Origin: Candidatus Rifleibacteriota bacterium
GTDB taxonomy: Bacteria > Riflebacteria > Ozemobacteria > Ozemobacterales > Ozemobacteraceae
Reading direction: 5' to 3'
NCBI GenBank assembly: GCA_029560455.1
Contig: JAKQKW010000161.1
Location: 1-20,739, forward strand
DNA: 20,739 nucleotides
In this document: positions 15,498 to 20,739 of the stretch, in pieces
Numbering within the stretch: position 1 is the first letter of the stretch
How the letters are laid out: each line of letters begins with the position of its first letter
The notes under the pieces: generated by a model
Databases searched by the model: none
The model's input: the letters and a program-made list of their open reading frames with translations, nothing else
Told to the model about the DNA's origin: nothing
Translations under genes and position numbers: made by a program

Positions 15498-16019
15498 ATG
15501 TATTTTGTTCGAGGGTTACTGCTTATCGTGTTATGTCTTTTATCAAACGTTGCCGGGGCTGAAGGTGATAGTAAAAAAGATTATCCGGGTGCAAATGTGG
15601 TGAAGCAGGAGATTGAAAATCACCGGCTGATGCTTAAGTCTCTGCAGGAATTGCAGAAGCCCTCCGATGCCTCTGTGAAAGCCAATCAGAAGTCTTTTGA
15701 AGAATTGGTAAATTACCTGAATGCGGCGCTTATAAGTTTTGAATACCTTGATTCTCTCTGGGCCGGTAAGGCTGTAGGCGCCCATAAAATGCAGGAACCA
15801 GAGAAGATGTCGGCGAACCTCCCCTGCGCCTGTAATGGCGAAGCTTTGTGTGATGCCTGTGGTGGCGATGGTTATGTCTGGGTTGCAGATTTTGAAAGTA
15901 ATGCAAAAAGGTGTAAAAGATGCAATGGGTCAGGGAAGAACGAAGCCTCTACTGATTGTTCGGGGTGCAGAGGATCAGGCTGGGCGAATGCCCACAGGAC
16001 TTCGCCCGCTGTCAGGTAA
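15498..16019 (+). CDS. Exported small protein with DnaJ-type zinc finger
   Basis: The protein has 173 residues. A signal peptide fills 1-21 (MYFVRGLLLIVLCLLSNVAG). A helical part (about 30-90) follows, then a Cys-rich tail with the DnaJ pattern CxxCxGxG: CDACGGDG (118-125), CKRCNGSG (139-146) and CSGCRGSG (154-161), plus a degenerate first pair CACNG (110-114). Four such pairs bind two zinc ions in DnaJ and related thiol-linked proteins. There is no J-domain or DnaJ C-terminal domain. GAGGAG (15485-15490) places the start at 15498. The gene ends at a shared bidirectional terminator with the phospholipase D-like gene. A cysteine-rich zinc finger outside the cytoplasm is unusual, since exported Cys are often oxidised. 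Function unknown; holding unfolded proteins or thiol chemistry in the envelope are guesses. Confidence 0.85.
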   Translation: MYFVRGLLLIVLCLLSNVAGAEGDSKKDYPGANVVKQEIENHRLMLKSLQELQKPSDASVKANQKSFEELVNYLNAALISFEYLDSLWAGKAVGAHKMQEPEKMSANLPCACNGEALCDACGGDGYVWVADFESNAKRCKRCNGSGKNEASTDCSGCRGSGWANAHRTSPAVR

Positions 16020-16050
16020 TCCCCTGGTTTAGCGAACTGTCTAAAACGAA

Positions 16051-16078
16051 AAGGCTGCCGGTTAAGGCAGCCTTTTTT
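16051..16078. terminator. Bidirectional rho-independent terminator
   Basis: A perfect 9-bp stem (AAGGCTGCC, 16051-16059, with 16066-16074) has a 6-base loop. On the plus strand it runs into TTTTTT (16073-16078). On the minus strand the stem is followed by TTCGTTTT. It therefore serves both the zinc-finger gene and the convergent phospholipase D-like gene. Confidence 0.9.
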
Positions 16079-16096
16079 GCTTGAGAAGCAGATCGA

Positions 16097-18346
16097 TCAG
16101 ATCAGTTTTTTGAAGATGGTGAATTTTGAGAGGGTTTTGAGCAGCCAGAATTTTTTGCCCTGGAGATCGTCGGGGCCAAGAACTGATTCTACTTCACCCT
16201 TTTCATTAATATTGACCTGATACTGAGCTGATTTGGCGATATCAGAGAAAATGCCGTCGCGGAGTTCTTTGCTGAATTCGGCGGATTTAACGGCAGCGAC
16301 GACTTCAGAGTTGACCTGTTCGCTGAGGTAGTCGAGGTTGTAGGTGCCGACTACGCCGATCTTGCGGTCAAATACCCAGTTTTTGGCATGCAGCTTGTTT
16401 GAACCCTTGTATACATAGATCTTGATGCCGGGAATTTCTTTGAAGATGCGTTTCCAGTCGGCATAGAACATTGCCTGGGTGGCAAGACTGTCGGTAGAAG
16501 CGGGGCTATTGGTGTGCATGATGATCGGAATGCCACGCTTGCCGGCGCGTTTAAGAGCGTTGAACATGCGTTCGGTGAGAACTACGTATGGGTTCTGCAG
16601 AAGAATTTCGCGTTTGCAGCCGTCGATGTATTTGATCATCTGATCGGTGATGTCGTTGCGGGGCCCGCCGAGAGAGTGTTTGTCGATGATTTTGACCGGC
16701 GCCTGGATGGCGCTGGCGAACGGGTCGAACCCTGAGAAATCACGCAGGTGACCGTAGCCGGAGAGTTCTTTCATGAAATCGGCAGCGGCAGTCAGATATT
16801 TTTTGTTCGCGCCTTTGCGGGCAACGAAACTTTCGTTCAACATGTGGTTGTACATCGTGTCATAAGCGGCGTTGAGCGGGTCGCTCATGATGTCGATGTT
16901 GCCCCAGAGTTCTTTACTGATCTTAAATGATTTAAGCTTGGCAAATTCTTCGTCAAAGGCTGAATCGAGCTGTTTTGCAACTTCTGTGCTTTTTACAACC
17001 ACGTCACAGTCACGATAGGCGCCGGGGTGATCTTCAGGTTCAAGGAAGTAATCCATGGAGACGTTGCGGCCGCCGATGATCGAGATTTCTTCGTCGACGA
17101 CGACGATCTTGTCATGGTTCGAAGCGATCAGTTTGCGCGGGTCGGTGAAAACGCTGAGCAGGTTAGTATGAACCGGGTTGAATACCTTGATTTCGACATT
17201 GTCGAATTCGCTGAGTTCCTGCAGGAAATCCTGGCCGAGAAGTTTGCGGGTCAGCTGCTTGGTGCCGCGGGCGTCGAGCAGAAGTCTGATTTTGACATCC
17301 TGCTGTGCTTTCTTGAGCAGCATGCCGAGCAGAGAATAGCCGAAGATATCCTTTTCCATGATGAAATACTGGATATCGATTGAGCTTTTGGCTTCTTCGA
17401 GGCATTTCCAGCGGGAATACCAGGCTTTTGAGTTGCTATAGAACAGACTGATTTCGCTGAGTTCGTTGCCGTTTCCGTTGGCAACCTTGAATTTGTCGAA
17501 AGTTACGTCAACTGAAGGCGCAAATCTGGAACCCATTTCTTCATACCAGACCTGGAACTTTTCGAAGTCGCTCTGAGTCTTGTTGAAGTCGAGCATTTTA
17601 CCGGCATAGCCGAACCATCTGGTTACTTTGACCGGGAATGCCAGCCATGAGGTGTTGCGATATTTTTCGTAACCGGCCTGGGAAACGCCGTAGGTGGCGT
17701 TCAGGGCGTTTTTCCACTGCAGGTGCTTCTGACCGGCGGCCAGATAGTTTATGCGTTCTTTTGCCAGCAGGGCCAGTTTTGAGTTCGGGTCGTTGCGGCC
17801 GATCTGCGCAAGAAGAGTTGAGGCTGTTTTAACATCATCTTTGAGCAGTTCGTAAGCCTTGGCGAGTTCATAGCGGGCGAGGTCGGCATATTTTGAACCG
17901 GCGCTAGATTCGATGAAACCAGCAAGCAGTTTCATTGCCTGGTCGGGATCTTTGCGGCCCTTTTCTGACCAGAGCTGTTCGAGAATTCTTCTCAGGCCGG
18001 TGGGAAGCTGCTGCTGAGCAACGGCTGCCGATCTTTCGCCTTCACCGGTAGCGACAAAGGTGGCTGCTTCTGAAACGGTGTCGGCTTCAGTGGCGGTACC
18101 GGTCTCAAGCGCGGTCGCGGTATTGGTCGCCTTGTTGAGATTGCCTTCATAAAGCGCTTTGGCAGCTTTATAGGCATTGAGGTAGCCCTGCACTTCACTG
18201 GCGGGCCTGCCTTCGTTGACGGCATTACGATAAGCATTATAGGCAGACAGATAGCTTTCGTAATCTGAACGGGCGTCGGCAGATGCAGGAACGTTGCCAG
18301 CCAGAACCAGCAGCAATACGAGCATCAATGAAAAAAGTCTTTTCAT
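16097..18346 (-). CDS. Exported phospholipase D-superfamily protein with TPR-like front part
   Basis: The protein has 749 residues. A signal peptide (MKRLFSLMLVLLLVLAG, cut near ADA at 25) is followed by a Tyr-rich helical segment (27-70) and a Thr/Ala/Glu-rich linker. TPR-like helices (about 120-210) follow, then two PLD catalytic modules. Their HKD motifs are intact: HDKIVVVD (411-418) followed by GGRN, and HAKNWVFD (653-660) followed by GTYNLD. This is the layout of cardiolipin synthase-type enzymes, which join or cleave phospholipids by a phospho-His intermediate. Cardiolipin synthases, however, are anchored by N-terminal membrane helices, not secreted. Exported location suggests a lipase, a phosphatidyltransferase acting from the periplasm, or a nuclease. 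The start is set by GGAGG (18355-18359); the GTG at 18361 overlaps it. It ends at the shared terminator. Confidence 0.9.
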   Translation of the reverse strand: MKRLFSLMLVLLLVLAGNVPASADARSDYESYLSAYNAYRNAVNEGRPASEVQGYLNAYKAAKALYEGNLNKATNTATALETGTATEADTVSEAATFVATGEGERSAAVAQQQLPTGLRRILEQLWSEKGRKDPDQAMKLLAGFIESSAGSKYADLARYELAKAYELLKDDVKTASTLLAQIGRNDPNSKLALLAKERINYLAAGQKHLQWKNALNATYGVSQAGYEKYRNTSWLAFPVKVTRWFGYAGKMLDFNKTQSDFEKFQVWYEEMGSRFAPSVDVTFDKFKVANGNGNELSEISLFYSNSKAWYSRWKCLEEAKSSIDIQYFIMEKDIFGYSLLGMLLKKAQQDVKIRLLLDARGTKQLTRKLLGQDFLQELSEFDNVEIKVFNPVHTNLLSVFTDPRKLIASNHDKIVVVDEEISIIGGRNVSMDYFLEPEDHPGAYRDCDVVVKSTEVAKQLDSAFDEEFAKLKSFKISKELWGNIDIMSDPLNAAYDTMYNHMLNESFVARKGANKKYLTAAADFMKELSGYGHLRDFSGFDPFASAIQAPVKIIDKHSLGGPRNDITDQMIKYIDGCKREILLQNPYVVLTERMFNALKRAGKRGIPIIMHTNSPASTDSLATQAMFYADWKRIFKEIPGIKIYVYKGSNKLHAKNWVFDRKIGVVGTYNLDYLSEQVNSEVVAAVKSAEFSKELRDGIFSDIAKSAQYQVNINEKGEVESVLGPDDLQGKKFWLLKTLSKFTIFKKLI

Positions 18347-18379
18347 AAATACAGCCTCCACGATTAGCTTAACAATAAC

Positions 18380-18385
18380 ATTATA
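18380..18385 (-). promoter_or_regulatory. TATAAT -10 box for the phospholipase D-like gene
   Basis: A perfect TATAAT on the minus strand would start transcription near 18373, giving a leader of about 27 bases with the GGAGG site inside it. No good -35 hexamer lies at 16-18 bases, so an activator or another sigma subunit contact may be needed. Confidence 0.4.
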
Positions 18386-18520
18386 CTCATGGAGGGTATG
18401 ACCGGGAAGGGTACCGAATCAAATTAATACGAAAATGTACGAAAAAAGTTTTTTAATAATCTAAGAGTTTTGCCACGCTGCTGCTTTATGAAGTTTCGAC
18501 GTGAATTCTGCCTTTAAACA

Positions 18521-18671
18521 ACCTGGATTCCCGCCTTCGGGTTTGTCGATTCCCCGAAAACAGCTTTTTCGATGCGCCGCCCATCAAGCAGTCCGCTACA
18601 GATAAATATCATTCTGTACTGAAACGTTAAAAATCTCAATAAATCGACAGAACCCTAAGCGGGGATGACAA
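18521..18671. repeat. Second REP-like element, loose copy
   Basis: The stretch starts ACCTGGATTCCCGCC and ends GCGGGGATGACA. These ends are the reverse orientation of the GTCATTCCC...CGGGAATC(C/T)GG layout seen at 4951-5050. A TTCGGG/CCCGAA pair (about 18536-18558) makes an internal hairpin. The middle has no visible similarity to the first copy, so this may be a decayed or insertion-split element. Confidence 0.35.
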
Positions 18672-18721
18672 ACAAGTTCGCAGCGATGATGAAGAGGTTT
18701 GCATAGATGACGTGATGTTTT

Positions 18722-19264
18722 TTATTCAGCTGCGACTTTGTTTTTGGGGGCGAAGGTGAAGCTGAGCACCAGCATGAAGAAGGCGGCGATCAGCGGTAGA
18801 ATCAGCATGCGCAGCACGAACGGGCCCTGGTAGAGAAAAACTTTTGCCTTGCCGGGCTGTTCCTGGGTCAGGCGCAGCAGGTAAGTGCCGGGGCCCTGGT
18901 GTCTCGACAGAAAACTCTGCCATTTTGCCGGGTTTGGCAGAAGGGTGGCAGGGTATTTGCGCAGGGCGAACTTCTGGTTGAGCAGCAGTTCGCCTTTGGG
19001 CGAAATCAGTTCGACCTCGCCGGCAAAGTCGCCGTCTTCAGATTTGAGATCTATCTGAATCGGGTCGACGCCATTGGCAACGAGAGACAGTTCGGTTGTC
19101 GCCGGCATCGGGTAACCCTCGGCGGCAACGACACCGAGAGAGCCTTCGCCGATCGGGTTGTTCAGGTAGGCCGGATCGATGATCAGACCGCCAACGACCA
19201 TGATGATAGTCAGAACGAATGTTGAAGCGACCTTTCTTTTCCAGTTTGCCAGAAACAGATTCAT
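18722..19264 (-). CDS. Two-TM membrane protein of unknown function, downstream of clpB
   Basis: I do not recognise this 180-residue protein. It has one membrane segment near each end (about 12-30 and 150-172) and a periplasmic region between them. That region looks beta-rich: TTELSLVANGVDPIQIDLKS, GEVELISPKG and GPGTYLLRLTQ. The beta repeats and the GPGTYLLRL phrase resemble small immunoglobulin- or pre-peptidase-like sandwiches, but no catalytic residues stand out. AGGAGG (19274-19279) lies nine bases before the ATG. The gene starts only 37 bases after the clpB stop on the same strand, so cotranscription is likely and links it to the heat-shock gene. No terminator is seen after it. Confidence 0.75.
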   Translation of the reverse strand: MNLFLANWKRKVASTFVLTIIMVVGGLIIDPAYLNNPIGEGSLGVVAAEGYPMPATTELSLVANGVDPIQIDLKSEDGDFAGEVELISPKGELLLNQKFALRKYPATLLPNPAKWQSFLSRHQGPGTYLLRLTQEQPGKAKVFLYQGPFVLRMLILPLIAAFFMLVLSFTFAPKNKVAAE

Positions 19265-19301
19265 GATCGCGGCCCTCCTGATTCATTTATTGGCAGACAG
19301 T

Positions 19302-20739
19302 TTAGCTCAATGCCAGGCGGTCACCTCTGACGACAATCTGCGCTGTGGTTCCGTCGGCAACCGTGCCGGTAATTATAGCACGCGCCAGCAGAGTTTCTAC
19401 CTCTTTCTGCAACAGCCGTTTCAGCGGTCTTGCCCCATATAGCGGGCTGTAACCGCGTTCGATAAGCCATTGCCTTGCGTCAGGGGTGACTTCGAGGCTG
19501 ATGCGACGCTCGATCAGACGTTTCTGAATCGAAGCGATCTGCAGGTCGATAATTTTATCGAGTTCGCCGCGTTTGAGCGGTGCAAACAGCACGATATCAT
19601 CGACACGGTTGAAAAATTCGGGCTTGAAGAAACGCTTGACCTCGGTCATCACCTTGTCGCGGGTGCTGTCATCGATCTCGCCGCTTTCGCCGATCTCGCT
19701 GATCAGCGTCTGGGCACCGAGGTTACTGGTCATGATAACCACGACATTGCGAAAATCAACGGTGCGGCCACGGGAATCGGTGAGCCGGCCATCGTCGAGA
19801 ATTTGCAGCAGCACGTTGAAAACTTCGGTATGCGCCTTTTCGATTTCGTCGAAAAGCACGACCGAATAGGGTTTGCGCCGTACCGCTTCAGTCAGCTGGC
19901 CGCCGTCGTCATGGCCGATATAGCCCGGAGGGGCGCCAATCAGGCGCGAAACCGAATGCTTTTCCATATACTCGCTCATGTCGATGCGCACCATGTTCTC
20001 TTCGGTATCGAAAAGCGACTGGGCGAGCGCCTTGGCGAGCTCGGTCTTACCAACCCCGGTCGGGCCAAGGAAAATGAACGAGCCGATCGGCCGGTGCGGG
20101 TCTTTGATACCGGCGCGTGAACGGATAACCGCGTCGGTAACCAGGTTGACTGCGTCATCCTGGCCGATGACACGCTGGTGCAGGTGCTCGTCGAGGTGCA
20201 GCAGTTTTTCCTTTTCGCCTTCCATGAGGCGGGTGACCGGAATCCCGGTCCAGCGGCTGACGATGTCGGCGATCTCTTCTTCAGTAACTTCTTCGCGCAC
20301 CAGCTTGCCGGTATTCTGCTTCTGTCGCAGCTCGTCTTCGAGATTTTTGAGCTGCCTGAGGGCTTCGGGAAGCCGGCCATGCTTGAGCTCTGCGGCCTTA
20401 TTGAGGTCGTAGGCACGCTCGGCTTCGCTGATTTCCTGATTCAGTTTTTCGATGAGCTCACGCTGTGTCTGTACCCGTTTGATTACGCCGCGTTCGCTTT
20501 CCCACTGGGCTTTCATGGCGTCGCCGCGGTTTTTCAGATCGGCGAGTTCTTTGCGCAGAGCTTCAAGGCGGGTGAGGCTCTGCTCGTCTTTCTCTTTTAT
20601 CAGGGCCGCCTCTTCGATTTCGAGCTGCATGATGCGGCGGGTGACTTCGTCGAGCTCGGCCGGCATCGATTCGATATCGGTGCGGATCATGGCGCAGGCT
20701 TCGTCGACGAGGTCGATGGCCTTGTCAGGCAGAAACCGG
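19302..20739 (-). CDS. clpB: ClpB disaggregase, C-terminal part (5' end outside window)
   Basis: ClpB is a hexameric AAA+ chaperone that pulls polypeptides out of aggregates together with DnaK-DnaJ. The frame is open to the right edge. The visible part begins in [16 protein letters not shown], the end of the first ATPase domain, so the first ~380 residues lie outside. I number from the internal Met at 20690. The coiled-coil M-domain spans about 15-130, followed by the conserved [11 protein letters not shown]. The second ATPase domain has GPTGVGKT (209-216, Walker A), [13 protein letters not shown] (252-264, pore loop), [11 protein letters not shown] (277-287, Walker B), TSNLGA and the sensor-2 GARPLKR. 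The long M-domain and the lack of a ClpP-binding IGF-type loop favour ClpB over ClpC or ClpA. In the pore loop the usual GYVGYEEGG reads GYIGHDDGG; the substrate-gripping Tyr is kept. Confidence 0.96.
   Translation of the reverse strand, partial: RFLPDKAIDLVDEACAMIRTDIESMPAELDEVTRRIMQLEIEEAALIKEKDEQSLTRLEALRKELADLKNRGDAMKAQWESERGVIKRVQTQRELIEKLNQEISEAERAYDLNKAAELKHGRLPEALRQLKNLEDELRQKQNTGKLVREEVTEEEIADIVSRWTGIPVTRLMEGEKEKLLHLDEHLHQRVIGQDDAVNLVTDAVIRSRAGIKDPHRPIGSFIFLGPTGVGKTELAKALAQSLFDTEENMVRIDMSEYMEKHSVSRLIGAPPGYIGHDDGGQLTEAVRRKPYSVVLFDEIEKAHTEVFNVLLQILDDGRLTDSRGRTVDFRNVVVIMTSNLGAQTLISEIGESGEIDDSTRDKVMTEVKRFFKPEFFNRVDDIVLFAPLKRGELDKIIDLQIASIQKRLIERRISLEVTPDARQWLIERGYSPLYGARPLKRLLQKEVETLLARAIITGTVADGTTAQIVVRGDRLALS

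Larger units (their letters stand above)
18347..18721. other. Intergenic region, no gene seen
   Basis: These 375 bases hold the ribosome site and -10 box of the phospholipase D-like gene at the left, an A/T-rich stretch with no coding content (about 18418-18470), and a REP-like element (18521-18671). No frame here has a ribosome site, and no RNA gene fold is evident. Confidence 0.6.

Overview
The window comes from a free-living, diderm-looking bacterium. It has a flagellin, a type IV pilus/type II secretion-class ATPase, several proteins with classic Sec signal peptides, Shine-Dalgarno sites of the AGGAGG type and sigma-70 promoters close to the E. coli consensus. Base composition is moderate and even, apart from one AT-rich intergenic spacer. 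I see no insertion sequence, phage gene, integrase, CRISPR array, tRNA or rRNA. The mix of proteins, with many exported proteins of unknown function and a pilus ATPase carrying a long repeat tail, resembles poorly characterised phyla such as Candidatus Riflebacteria. That placement is only an impression and needs a tree of hisS, clpB or purD.

Layout, left to right. (1) 1-2420: the C-terminal part of a large flagellin converges on a small unknown gene that has a sigma-28-like flagellar promoter and its own terminator. (2) 2500-3992: hisS, preceded by a 44-codon reading frame that carries the only good ribosome binding site of the pair. (3) 4243-4917: a family I inorganic pyrophosphatase with its own promoter, followed by a REP-like palindromic element. 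(4) 5102-10203, minus strand: a three-gene unit of an exported BsuPI-domain protein, a 1173-residue PilB/GspE-type ATPase with a C-terminal repeat tail, and a membrane-anchored PP2C-like phosphatase. The last two genes overlap by ATGA. (5) 10268-12033: an exported glycine-zipper protein driven by a perfect TTGACA-17-TATAAT promoter and closed by a strong terminator. (6) 12048-13359: a divergent purD. (7) 13411-15353: a YeiH-type membrane transporter facing a YeiE/CysB-type LysR regulator across an AT-rich spacer. (8) 15498-18346: a small exported protein with a DnaJ-type zinc finger converges on an exported phospholipase D-superfamily protein with a TPR-like front part; the two share a bidirectional terminator. 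(9) 18347-20739: a spacer with a second REP-like element, a small two-TM membrane protein, and the C-terminal two thirds of ClpB, which runs off the right edge.

Housekeeping genes (hisS, ppa, purD, clpB) alternate with envelope genes, so this is ordinary chromosome, not an island. The least familiar parts are the repeat-tailed pilus ATPase and its partners (5102-10203), the small frame before hisS, the flagellar-promoter orphan gene, and the exported proteins at 10358-11971, 15498-16019 and 16097-18346. Two of those exported proteins share a short Tyr-rich helical segment.
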